From Candidatus Hydrogenedentota bacterium (GTDB taxonomy: Bacteria; Hydrogenedentota; Hydrogenedentia; Hydrogenedentales; SLHB01): a stretch of DNA of 28,227 bases. This document shows positions 15,005 through 26,339 of this stretch, piece after piece. The notes under the pieces were generated by a model. It was not told where the DNA came from. It did not search any database and saw only the letters and a list, made by a program, of their open reading frames with translations. A program made the position numbers and the translations under genes. How positions within the stretch are numbered: the stretch's first letter is position 1; each line of letters starts with the position of its first letter. The DNA lies in contig DAOLNV010000035.1 in NCBI GenBank assembly GCA_035416745.1, forward strand, positions 1 to 28,227, in the 5' to 3' direction.

Positions 15005-18000
15005 TCACTTCAAGACGGTTGCACCCATGATACCGAAGATAACGTCGTTGGCCACCGCCTCGAATTCCACGGAGGCGAGTTCCGCGCCGGGTTTCAAAAG
15101 GAACGGGACGAGATGGGCCTCGGTGTCAACGGCAACGGGCTGGGTAAGGTCCTGCACATCCGCCGAGCCCGCGGGCCCGTGGCGGCCGCCAAGGTTCTCG
15201 AAACCGTTGGCCTGGCAGTCGTGATAGCGGCCGCACCACGTGCCCCAGCAGTCACCGATGGTGAAGGGATTGACCAGGTCGGTGGATTCGGCGGCCCCGT
15301 CGGCATAATTGAGCGTGACCCGCACATTGGGCACGTGGCTTTGCACAGGGAACGTAATGCCGCTGATCATCAGGTACAGCGTCTGTCCCGCTGTCTGCAC
15401 AGGAAACGCCAACTTCGCAGGAAAACCTCCGGTGACCGTGACAACGCCGATGTTCGGGCCTTCCTTGGCTGTTTTGAAGGGGATGCCGTCCCGGGTCCAG
15501 GCGATGCCGTCCGGGCCGGTCTTGGCGCGCCACGAGGCGTCGCTCAGGGTTTCGATGCGGCCGCCATGGTGCGTTTCCCTGAAATGGTCTTTCCAATAGC
15601 CGAAATTGACCTGGCTCGCGGGCATCTCGGGGGCGGGCGCATGCTCCTGGACGTACCGGGGCGCATCGACAAGCTCCGAGTTGAACACGCCGGAAAGGTC
15701 CACAAGGGCCCAGCGTGCGAGGTCGTGCTCGCCGGCATCCGGAGCGTGCCACATGCGCTCGGGCGGAGGAGGGGTTTCTGGGCCGATTTGGAGCCGAACG
15801 GGCATCCACGTCGTCAGAGGCGGCTGGCCAGCCAGGACGAACAGCACGCCGGGCCCTGGCGCGCCTGCGGCCGTCCCGCGCAATGTGCCGTTCTCAAGCC
15901 GAACGCCGCTGAGGAGGCCTTGCGGATCCTGCCACGCCGTAATGACTGAGCCAGACAATGCCAACTGGCAATCCGAGCTTTCCGAGACAGTCACCCGTTC
16001 GGGGACCGGCATTGAGCGCGGAACAAACACGACTTCGACGGCTCCCCGCGTTGCGGGGACCGTTTCGACGACCGCCCAGGTTGTCCCGCTGAACCCCGGC
16101 TCAAAGGTTGTCGGCGTTTTCGCGGAGGGCGTCACGCGCACATCGCGGACTTCCGACCCCGCGACAGGCAGACGCCATCGCACGGCGGTTTCGATTGGCG
16201 ATTCCCATTCCACCCAGACGCGCCCGTCGTTTCGCCGCCACGAATAGGAGAAATGAGGCGCTGTGATGGCCGCGTCGGTCCAGTCGCCTGGAAACTGAGG
16301 TGTAACGTGGACACAGCCATCCTGCCGCTTCGGGCAAATGCCAAAGAGCCCTTCGACAACGGCGCGGCCCCACATGCTGGACGCGTCGGCGAACTCGTCG
16401 TTGGCGCGCTGGCGGCCGTCGACGTAGCTGTGGCACGACAGCCCGCCCGGGGTGGGACCGTTGAAAATGCCGCAGAGGGAGGCGCGCAACAGGGCATAGG
16501 CCTCGCCGCTGCGGCCAGCGGCGTAGTTCGTGAGGGCGTAGTTGAGTTCCTCGCCATAGGCCATCTCGTAGGTGCTGTGGGTGTAACTTCGCCCGCGGTT
16601 CGGGTACCAGTTGGAACTCCAGACAAGCATGCCGCCGCCTGGCGTGCTTTCGGTGCGCAGGTGCGTGTCCGCCCAGTCGAGCATCTGGTAGGTCTGGAAC
16701 GGGTCCGCGGCGCCGAATTCGGCAGCATGATAGAGCGTTGGCAGCTCCGGTTCGGGGTGGAGGAGCTGATGGCCCCGGGTGTCACGGTACTCCGCAAACG
16801 TGCCCAGCCGCTTCATCCACAGTACTTCCTGGATCGCTTTGAGGGTGCGTTCTGCCCGGGCTTGAAAGGGCGCGGGGTCGCGCCGGAGCCTGACCGCGAG
16901 CTCAGCCATGAACCGGTTCGCGTTGAGCATGTAGGCCGAAGCCTGTGTGCACTGGCCCCGGATGTACCAGTGCGAATCGCTGATCCAGGTATTGAGGGCG
17001 CTTTCGTACAATCCCTCATTTGCGGGCTGCAGACGTGTATCCTCCCACTCGAGGATCCCCTCGAGGACGGGGAAGATGCGCTCCATCAGTTCCAGGTCGT
17101 TGGTATAGTCGAAATATTGCCGGACATGGTCGAAGAACACCTCGTTCATGTTGTAAAAAACGCCGGGTTCGTACTCGAGGAGGGAGCCGAGCGCGCCCGC
17201 GTCGGGTCCCTCTTTCACAAGCCCGAGGGTGGTGTGCGCCTCAATATATTGGCGGACGCGCTCGGTCCAGCCATAGCAGACCGGGCCATAGCCCGTGCGC
17301 CAGCCAAGATACGCGAAGCGCCAGGACCAGCCGCCGTGCACCGTCGCCAGGCCGCCCCACGTCCCTTCCGTGGCAAAGGCCATCATCGGGACTGCCGCGT
17401 CGAGATAGGGGTCGGGCGTCCGCACGGTCACACGTTGGGCAATAGAACGGTTCCGCTCGAGTGCGGCAGCCCACGCGCTGGCCGGGTCGTCAATATCCCC
17501 GGCGATGCGTCCGCCCATGCCCACTACGATAAAGCTGTCGGACGTGGCCTCGGACAGGGGTATTTGTTGTACCGCGACCCGGTTGCGTTGTTCGGTTGCG
17601 TCTGTTGCAGCAGCCATCGATGCGGTTAGCTCGAGGGGAGACACGCCGAACAGGCCGGGGTCGCCGAACCCGCCCCCACTTTTCCAGGAGCTGCCGCCCT
17701 GAACGACGGCCTCCCATCGCGGCAGATTGCGCCACGCACTGAACGCCTCGCGCGTCACAACGTCGGACTCGTCAAAGGCGCGCCGCAGCGCAAACCCTTC
17801 AGCCTGCCAGGAGACGCGATCTTTGGCGCATTGCTCGGGCGCAAAAACAAACTCGGGGGCCGTCATGTTGTAGTTGGTGAAAAATGCGGAAGCGCCGCCG
17901 TACCCCCACAACAAGGAAGCGCCCTTGTGCGGCCCACTGACCGCCAGCTTCACGATGAGTCCGGCGGCATCGGCCAAAGGTGCGGCCTCCAGCCGCACCT

Positions 18001-18478
18001 GCGTGTCGGGGAACGCGGCATCCCGGAGGACATAGATCATCCGCCCTTCCACGTAGGCGGCGTCGATATTGGACCACTGGTGGAGCCATTTTCCGGACGA
18101 GCCTTGAGTCACGCCGATGTACAAGTGGCCCAGGAGCCCTCCCGCGGCATGGTAATCGAACAGGAAACGGGGCTCGTTATAGGCGAGAACCACCGGCCGG
18201 AAAGAGCTGCGCGGAATCTTGGCCAGTTCCTCGGGCGTCCAAATCATTGTGCGGTCCGCGGGTGGATAGAGAGGCCGGCGATGGAGCCGGCAGTCCCCTT
18301 CTGCGACTCCGATGTCCGACCCCGGTTGGGGGCGCTGGGCGGCCGCGTCGTCGCTGATACGGATTTGCCATCCCCCCGGAACGGGGGTATAGCGGCTCAC
18401 CTCTGGCTGGGCAAAGGCGTCGGCATGTCCAACTGCCGAAAGGATGGACACGCTGAACAAAACAACGTCAGACAACAT
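15005..18478 (-). CDS. Large secreted six-hairpin glycosidase, DUF4450-like
   Basis: A 1157-residue exported protein. ATG 18478 gives a signal peptide (LSDVVLFSVSILSAVGHADAFA); the longer in-frame start at 18559 lies inside the ATPase gene and hides it. Seen: an N-terminal beta-sandwich with RRPLY, NEPRFLFDY and a GKWLH segment, reminiscent of DUF4450 proteins of polysaccharide degraders; a central alpha/alpha barrel, about 370-760, rich in Trp and acidic residues (NTWISDSHWY with D501, NWYPNRGRSYTHSTYEMAYGEE); then C-terminal beta domains to 1157. The architecture matches six-hairpin glycosidases (clan of GH65/78/95-type enzymes), but I cannot name the family or linkage. It starts 4 nt after the ATPase stop, with GGAGG 12 nt upstream of the ATG inside that gene, so the two are probably co-transcribed. 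Confidence 0.8.
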   Translation of the reverse strand: MLSDVVLFSVSILSAVGHADAFAQPEVSRYTPVPGGWQIRISDDAAAQRPQPGSDIGVAEGDCRLHRRPLYPPADRTMIWTPEELAKIPRSSFRPVVLAYNEPRFLFDYHAAGGLLGHLYIGVTQGSSGKWLHQWSNIDAAYVEGRMIYVLRDAAFPDTQVRLEAAPLADAAGLIVKLAVSGPHKGASLLWGYGGASAFFTNYNMTAPEFVFAPEQCAKDRVSWQAEGFALRRAFDESDVVTREAFSAWRNLPRWEAVVQGGSSWKSGGGFGDPGLFGVSPLELTASMAAATDATEQRNRVAVQQIPLSEATSDSFIVVGMGGRIAGDIDDPASAWAAALERNRSIAQRVTVRTPDPYLDAAVPMMAFATEGTWGGLATVHGGWSWRFAYLGWRTGYGPVCYGWTERVRQYIEAHTTLGLVKEGPDAGALGSLLEYEPGVFYNMNEVFFDHVRQYFDYTNDLELMERIFPVLEGILEWEDTRLQPANEGLYESALNTWISDSHWYIRGQCTQASAYMLNANRFMAELAVRLRRDPAPFQARAERTLKAIQEVLWMKRLGTFAEYRDTRGHQLLHPEPELPTLYHAAEFGAADPFQTYQMLDWADTHLRTESTPGGGMLVWSSNWYPNRGRSYTHSTYEMAYGEELNYALTNYAAGRSGEAYALLRASLCGIFNGPTPGGLSCHSYVDGRQRANDEFADASSMWGRAVVEGLFGICPKRQDGCVHVTPQFPGDWTDAAITAPHFSYSWRRNDGRVWVEWESPIETAVRWRLPVAGSEVRDVRVTPSAKTPTTFEPGFSGTTWAVVETVPATRGAVEVVFVPRSMPVPERVTVSESSDCQLALSGSVITAWQDPQGLLSGVRLENGTLRGTAAGAPGPGVLFVLAGQPPLTTWMPVRLQIGPETPPPPERMWHAPDAGEHDLARWALVDLSGVFNSELVDAPRYVQEHAPAPEMPASQVNFGYWKDHFRETHHGGRIETLSDASWRAKTGPDGIAWTRDGIPFKTAKEGPNIGVVTVTGGFPAKLAFPVQTAGQTLYLMISGITFPVQSHVPNVRVTLNYADGAAESTDLVNPFTIGDCWGTWCGRYHDCQANGFENLGGRHGPAGSADVQDLTQPVAVDTEAHLVPFLLKPGAELASVEFEAVANDVIFGIMGATVLK

Positions 18479-18482
18479 CTGA

Positions 18483-21176
18483 TCAGGTAACCTCCCCAAA
18501 CCAGCCGCGCCGCTCCAGCCATTTTGCCGCTTCCAGGACCGGCGCAACCGTAGCCGCAAGAGTGATCACGATAGCCCAATCGAACCAAGGCAAGCTATAA
18601 GTGCCAAACGGCGCATGGAGGAACGGAACGTAGACAATCAGAGAAAGCAACATCAATTCCCACACGATTGCCGCGTTCAGCCATTTGTTGGCGAAGGGAC
18701 GAATCAACGCGGAGTGCCGGTCTGACCGGAAGTTGTATGCTTTGAAAAACTCGGTGAGCACCAACTGAACGAAGACCATTGTCATAGCCTCATCCTGGGT
18801 CCGGCCAGATTTCAACGCCCAGGCAAATATGCCCGCGTTAATGATCGTAGACCAGATTCCCCCTGCCAGCATCAGGCTGACAACGGGCCGGGTGAAGATG
18901 CCTGCGCGCGGGTTGCGTGGGCCGCGGCGCATCAGGTCGGGCTCGGGCGGATCCACAGCCAGCGCGAGGGCGGGCAGTCCGTCAGTAGCGAGATTGACAT
19001 ACAGTATCTGCACGGCGCTCAAAGGCAGCGGCAGGCCCGCCAGCGAAGCGCCGGCCATCAAACCGATCTCGCCAATGTTGGACGAGAGCAGGTACATCAA
19101 ATACTTCTTGATGTTGCCCGAAATGCCGCGGCCCTCCTCGACGGCCGCGACAATTGAGGCGAAGTTGTCGTCCGTGAGAGTCATTGCGGCGGCTTCTTTG
19201 GTCACGTCCGTGCCAGTGATCCCCATCGCGACGCCAATATCGGCTTTTTTGAGCGCGGGCGCATCGTTCACGCCGTCGCCGGTCATGGCAACCACATGGC
19301 CTTTCTTCTGCAGGGCCGTGACAACGCGCAACTTGTGGGCCGGAGAAACGCGGGCATAGACTTCAACATTCTCTACCTCGCGATCGAATTCGTCTTCGCT
19401 CATATCCTCCAATTCGGCCCCGGTTACGACGCGGCCACCCTTCAACAAGCCCAGTTCCTGCGCCACAGCCTGTGCCGTAAGAGGGTGGTCGCCCGTAATC
19501 ATTACGGGCCTGATGCCGGCCTGCTCGCACATCTGAATCGCGGCCTTTGCTTCAGGACGGGGGGGATCGATCATGCCCACCAGCCCCAGAAACGTCATCT
19601 CGTGTTCGGCATTCTCCAGCGTCGCTTTGGACTTGGATGCCACGGCAAGAATACGCAACGCTTCGCTTGCCATCAGCCGGGCCGTATCCACGATTTCCTC
19701 CCGGCTTGTGGCATCAAGCGGGACCACTGCGTCTTCCATCAGTTGCTTGACGCAGGACGCAAGTATGAATTCCGGCGCGCCTTTGGAGTATGCGACGAGG
19801 CCATCGGCTCCGGCATGCAGCGTAGTCATGCGCTTGGTTTCGGAGGTGAAAGGAATCTCGCTCACCCGGGGGTACTCTTCGTCAAGGTCGGCCTTCTTGA
19901 ACCCAGCTTTGGCAGCGGCGACCACCAATGCGCCTTCAGTAGGATCCCCTTTCACGCGCCAACGCTCTTCCTGCTCGCTGTAAACGATGTGTGCGTCAGA
20001 GGCGAGCGTGGCAGCGCGCAGCAGGGCCTTAAGCGCCTCGGTGGGTTCCAGGGTGAGACCGCCGCGCGAGAAATGTCCGGCCGGTTCGTACCCGGTACCC
20101 GAAACGTCGAGCACCCGTCCGGCGACAAAGACCTTGCGAACGGTCATCTCGTCTTTTGTCAGCGTGCCGGTCTTGTCAGTACAGATGACCGACGTGCTGC
20201 CGAGTGTTTCGACCGCCGCCAGACGGCGCATCAAGGCGTTTCGCTTGACCATCCTCTGCACCCCGATAGCGAGGGAGATCGTCACGACCGCCGGCAGCGC
20301 CTCGGGGACGACGGCGACGGCGAGGGCTATGCCGAAAACCAGCATTTCGACGAACGGTTGTCCACGGAACAAACCGAGAACGACGATTACTGCCACGATC
20401 ACGAATGCCGCACGAGCCAAGGTTTGGCCGAGCCGGTCCAGGTTTTCCTGCAATGGGGTCTTGCCGGCTTCGATAGTCTGGAGCATTCGGGCAATCTTGC
20501 CGAACTCGGTGCTCATGCCCGTAGCCACAGCAACCCCGCGGCCGCGGCCGTATGTGGCTGCAGTACCCGCATAGGCCATGTTCTTGCGATCGCCCAAGGC
20601 CAATTCGCCGTCAGGAAGCGCGTCACAGTGTTTTTCGACAGCGACCGATTCGCCTGTGAGTGAGGCCTCCTCAATCTGCAGATTGATGCTCTCGACAAGC
20701 CTGAGGTCGGCTGGTATCCGGTCGCCCGCCCGCAAGAGAACGAGGTCGCCCGGCACAAGCTCGCGGGAAGGGATCTCGGTCTCGACTTCGTCGCGAAGCA
20801 CGGTCGCAGTGGGTGCAGCCATTTTCCTGAGTGCTTCGATAGCACGTTCCGCGCGGTACTCCTGCACAAAACCCAGCCCCACCGCGAACAAAACGATGAC
20901 GCCTATGGCGATGGATTCTATTTCATGTCCGAGAAAAGCGGAGATGACGACCGCTATGAGCAGGATGATAATCAACAGGTTCTTGAACTGCTCGATAAGA
21001 ATCGACCACGGAGATATTTGACGGGCGGCCTGCAGTTCGTTCGGCCCGGTCTCGGCAAGACGCCTGACCGCCTCGTTCTGGCTCAACCCCGCGAGGCTTG
21101 TCTTCTGGGAAGAAACGACCGCTTCCGCAGCAAGTGTGTGCCAGAGTGGAGTTGCCTCCTTGCTTGATTTGCTCAT
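18483..21176 (-). CDS. P2A-type calcium-transporting P-type ATPase
   Basis: An 897-residue membrane pump. ATG 21176 has AAGGA 8 nt upstream; a longer open frame to 21374 would add a poorly conserved Ala-rich 66-residue head and is rejected. Seen: the cation-ATPase N-terminal domain, the actuator TGES loop (EEASLTGESV), the phosphorylation motif CTDKTGTLT (D334), KGAPE in the N-domain, MTGDGVNDAPALKKADIG in the P-domain, and about ten transmembrane helices. Ion-site residues match SERCA/PMR1-type pumps: PEALP in M4 (E292), SSNIGE in M5 and NLATD in M6 (N728, T731, D732). It should export Ca2+ (possibly Mn2+) from the cytoplasm. It is unusually coupled to a downstream glycosidase gene. Confidence 0.94.
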   Translation of the reverse strand: MSKSSKEATPLWHTLAAEAVVSSQKTSLAGLSQNEAVRRLAETGPNELQAARQISPWSILIEQFKNLLIIILLIAVVISAFLGHEIESIAIGVIVLFAVGLGFVQEYRAERAIEALRKMAAPTATVLRDEVETEIPSRELVPGDLVLLRAGDRIPADLRLVESINLQIEEASLTGESVAVEKHCDALPDGELALGDRKNMAYAGTAATYGRGRGVAVATGMSTEFGKIARMLQTIEAGKTPLQENLDRLGQTLARAAFVIVAVIVVLGLFRGQPFVEMLVFGIALAVAVVPEALPAVVTISLAIGVQRMVKRNALMRRLAAVETLGSTSVICTDKTGTLTKDEMTVRKVFVAGRVLDVSGTGYEPAGHFSRGGLTLEPTEALKALLRAATLASDAHIVYSEQEERWRVKGDPTEGALVVAAAKAGFKKADLDEEYPRVSEIPFTSETKRMTTLHAGADGLVAYSKGAPEFILASCVKQLMEDAVVPLDATSREEIVDTARLMASEALRILAVASKSKATLENAEHEMTFLGLVGMIDPPRPEAKAAIQMCEQAGIRPVMITGDHPLTAQAVAQELGLLKGGRVVTGAELEDMSEDEFDREVENVEVYARVSPAHKLRVVTALQKKGHVVAMTGDGVNDAPALKKADIGVAMGITGTDVTKEAAAMTLTDDNFASIVAAVEEGRGISGNIKKYLMYLLSSNIGEIGLMAGASLAGLPLPLSAVQILYVNLATDGLPALALAVDPPEPDLMRRGPRNPRAGIFTRPVVSLMLAGGIWSTIINAGIFAWALKSGRTQDEAMTMVFVQLVLTEFFKAYNFRSDRHSALIRPFANKWLNAAIVWELMLLSLIVYVPFLHAPFGTYSLPWFDWAIVITLAATVAPVLEAAKWLERRGWFGEVT

Positions 21177-21293
21177 CCGTGCTTTCCTTGTGGAGCTTTC
21201 AAGACACCCGTTTGCTTGGCAGCCGCGGGCCGCACAGCCTTGCGTCGGGGTGAACTGCCGCCTGCCTGCCATTGGCATTGCCGCAATTGCAGC

Positions 21294-21312
21294 AGCCGCC
21301 TTGGCGGCTTTT
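21294..21312 (+). terminator. Intrinsic-terminator-like hairpin, plus strand
   Basis: AGCCGC (21294-21299), tetraloop CTTG, GCGGCT (21304-21309), then TTT. No plus-strand gene precedes it, so if active it would stop antisense transcription towards the kinase promoter. It may be an accident of Ala-codon-like sequence. Confidence 0.3.
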
Positions 21313-21613
21313 GGAGCGCCGAACAGAGGAGCGCAGGAAACCAGAGCCGCACTCTCCCGTGCGGCTACATCCACCCTTGCGCTCCAAATAAGAGAATCCT
21401 CTTAATATGCTATCAGAACAAGGCTTAGTTTGTCTCTCTGCAGCTTTGGTTGCAACGTGTGGGTGTTGGAACGCGCCCGAAAACCCGGCGTCCCCATCAG
21501 CTTGACTAAGGAAAAGGGCAGATACCTCTATGCTGCTGCAAAAGGGCTTTTCTCTTACCGTTTTCCGTTGTTTCGGAAAGCCTTGTCTCACGATTCGGTG
21601 TTCTCCCACTCTC

Positions 21614-21642
21614 TTGACACGAGAATACATTTGTTCTAGTGT
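21614..21642 (+). promoter_or_regulatory. Candidate sigma-70 promoter for the kinase operon
   Basis: Perfect -35 TTGACA (21614-21619), 17-bp spacer, then TAGTGT (21637-21642), which matches the -10 consensus at 3 of 6 positions. It lies in the A/T-richest part of the spacer, on the correct strand. The implied leader of nearly 400 nt is long. Confidence 0.4.
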
Positions 21643-22023
21643 GAAAAATGGCAAAGGTCTGCGCACGGCTTGAGATTCTAACCCTAGTAGGCGGGGCAAG
21701 AGGATTGGCACGATGACGGGCTTTGGGGCAGACGCTCTTCTCGCGGCCCGGCGCTTGCTCGAACGCCGTGCGGGCCAGTGTCTGCCCCCACGTACTTGCA
21801 TCACGCCCGGATTGGCCCGGGCAAAGACATGCATCCGCGGCCGCTGCCAACAACCGAGCCGAAACGTATGCAACCTTGGCATTCCCCCCTGTTCCCGCTT
21901 GGAATCCTTCGGCGAACGCATGTTCGCCAGAATATGCTTTTTTACCGCGATCTCCTCGACAAAGGGGCGTTGCGCCCGTGAGAAACGCGTTGCAGGACCA
22001 ATACGTGGACCGCGACGCAAGAA

Positions 22024-22027
22024 AAGG
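22024..22027 (+). promoter_or_regulatory. Ribosome binding site supporting TTG start at 22035
   Basis: AAGG lies 7 nt upstream of TTG 22035, which opens directly into NVLVADDDA, the first strand of a receiver domain. This is preferred over GTG 21978 and TTG 21723. Confidence 0.45.
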
Positions 22028-22034
22028 TGTTCAA

Positions 22035-23225
22035 TTGAACGTTCTTGTCGCAGATGATGACGCAGTTGCCCGGCGTCTTATGGAACGGCTTCTTACCCAA
22101 TGGGGGCACGAAGTTGTTGCCGCTGCGGACGGCGATCGCGCTTACGAGCAGATCGAACAGCGCCCGGAACTTCAAGTGCTTCTCCTGGATTGGATGATGC
22201 CTGGCCTGGACGGGCCGGAGATATGCCGGCGGGTGCGGGCTCAGCAACGCGAACATTATGTCTACATTCTGCTGATCACGTCCCGCTCGGGCCGCGAGGA
22301 TTTCCTGGAAGGCATGTCCGCGGGCGCGGATGATTTCGTTATCAAGCCGGTTGACCCGGACGAGCTACAGGTGCGTCTGATAGCCGCGCAACGCGTGATA
22401 GGGTTGAAGACGGATATCGAGACGCAAGAGAGAATCAATCATGAGCTGCGTGAGCTGGATAGGATGAAGTCGGCTTTCATTCTTCTCACCTCTCACGAGC
22501 TGCGTTCCCCGTTAGCCGTGATAAACGGCGCGACGGAACTGCTTCGTCCCCACATTGACCCTGACAAGAGGACTGCTCGGAGCCTCCTGGACGCATTAAC
22601 TAAGAGCACTCAGCGCCTCGTTGATGTGGTTGTGCGAACACTGAAGGTGAGCCACGAAGGCGGTTATGACCAGGGTCTATTTGCCGAAGAAACGGACTTG
22701 GCGGCACTCACCAAGGACGTCGTGGAGGAAGCATGCGTGTTCGCGGACCGGCGCGGTCAGAAGCTGCGCGTTACTGTGGACGACGGTCTGCCCCCTGTCA
22801 CGCTTGACCGCAGCAAGATTGCCGACGCGCTTCTAAACCTCCTGATGAACGCCATCAAGTTCACCCCCGACGGCGAGACCATCGGCGTGAACGTTTGTCA
22901 GCCGGACGCGGGAAACGTGCGCTTTGAGGTCATTGACCGGGGAGTGGGCGTCTCCGAGACGGACAAGCCCCACATTTTCGAGATGTACTTCTCGACGCTC
23001 GACATGCTGCACCATTCCTCCGGCAGTTACGAGTTTGGCAAACGCGGCCTGGGCCTGGGACTGCCGATCGTCAAGCATTTCGCGGAATTGCACGGAGGGA
23101 CGGCTGGTTTTGAGAGTTCGGAAGGCAACGGTTCGCGGTTCTTTTTCACCATTCCGCTGACCGGGGTACCGGAGCCGGGCGGCCAGGAAGGTCCCCACAA
23201 CGCGGCCGCTGGTAGCGCGCCGTAA
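22035..23225 (+). CDS. Receiver-histidine kinase (REC-HisKA-HATPase)
   Basis: A 396-residue cytosolic two-component protein with inverted order: a receiver first (1 to about 120; acidic pocket DDD, phosphoacceptor D52 in LLLDWMMPGLDG, FVIKPVDPDEL with conserved Lys), then HisKA (LTSHELRSPL, H154), then a HATPase_c domain (NLLMNAIKFTPDG, DRGVGV, KRGLGLGLPIVKHFAELHGG). No transmembrane segment or DNA-binding output is present. Such proteins sense through phosphotransfer to their receiver, probably from the hybrid kinase 40 nt downstream. The start is uncertain: TTG 22035 fits the domain boundary and ribosome site, but upstream in-frame codons at 21978 or 21723 would lengthen it. Confidence 0.9.
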   Translation: MNVLVADDDAVARRLMERLLTQWGHEVVAAADGDRAYEQIEQRPELQVLLLDWMMPGLDGPEICRRVRAQQREHYVYILLITSRSGREDFLEGMSAGADDFVIKPVDPDELQVRLIAAQRVIGLKTDIETQERINHELRELDRMKSAFILLTSHELRSPLAVINGATELLRPHIDPDKRTARSLLDALTKSTQRLVDVVVRTLKVSHEGGYDQGLFAEETDLAALTKDVVEEACVFADRRGQKLRVTVDDGLPPVTLDRSKIADALLNLLMNAIKFTPDGETIGVNVCQPDAGNVRFEVIDRGVGVSETDKPHIFEMYFSTLDMLHHSSGSYEFGKRGLGLGLPIVKHFAELHGGTAGFESSEGNGSRFFFTIPLTGVPEPGGQEGPHNAAAGSAP

Positions 23226-23253
23226 CCTGTCCGTCTGCATGGAATCCCGTACT

Positions 23254-23258
23254 GGAGG
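23254..23258 (+). promoter_or_regulatory. Ribosome binding site of the hybrid kinase
   Basis: GGAGG lies 7 nt before ATG 23266, selecting it over the in-frame ATG at 23239. Confidence 0.65.
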
Positions 23259-23265
23259 CGAAGGC

Positions 23266-26256
<2,991 letters not shown>

Positions 26257-26271
26257 GGACTCCCCGCGCCG

Positions 26272-26293
26272 GGCGGTTGAACCGTTTGCCGCC
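26272..26293. terminator. Candidate terminator hairpin between convergent genes
   Basis: GGCGG (26272-26276) pairs with CCGCC (26289-26293) across a 12-nt loop, 15 nt past the hybrid kinase stop and before the MFS gene end. Short stem and no T-run. Confidence 0.35.
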
Positions 26294-26339
26294 GGTCTTG
26301 CCTCGCAACACCGCCGTTTCTTTCGCTTCCCCATTGTTT

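Larger units (their letters stand above)
21177..22034. other. 858-bp divergent spacer between ATPase and kinase genes
   Basis: No convincing gene. The ATPase frame stays open to 21374 and the kinase frame to 21723, but both extensions lack protein character. Contents: an alanine-codon-rich palindromic patch with TGCCATTGGCA, GCAATTGC and the hairpin AGCCGC-CTTG-GCGGCT plus TTT at 21294-21312; a less GC-rich core at about 21400-21660; and a perfect -35 box at 21614. A short frame from ATG 21713 has AGAGG upstream, but its Arg/Cys-rich product looks like noise. Confidence 0.6.

Noticed and set aside
21177..21374. N-terminal extension of the calcium ATPase
   Set aside because: The 66 residues are Ala-rich and unlike P-type ATPases; ATG 21176 has a good ribosome site and starts at the usual family position.
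21199..22020. 273-codon minus-strand open frame in the divergent spacer
   Set aside because: Arg/Lys-rich, no domain or ribosome site, and it overlaps the better supported ATPase leader and kinase promoter region.
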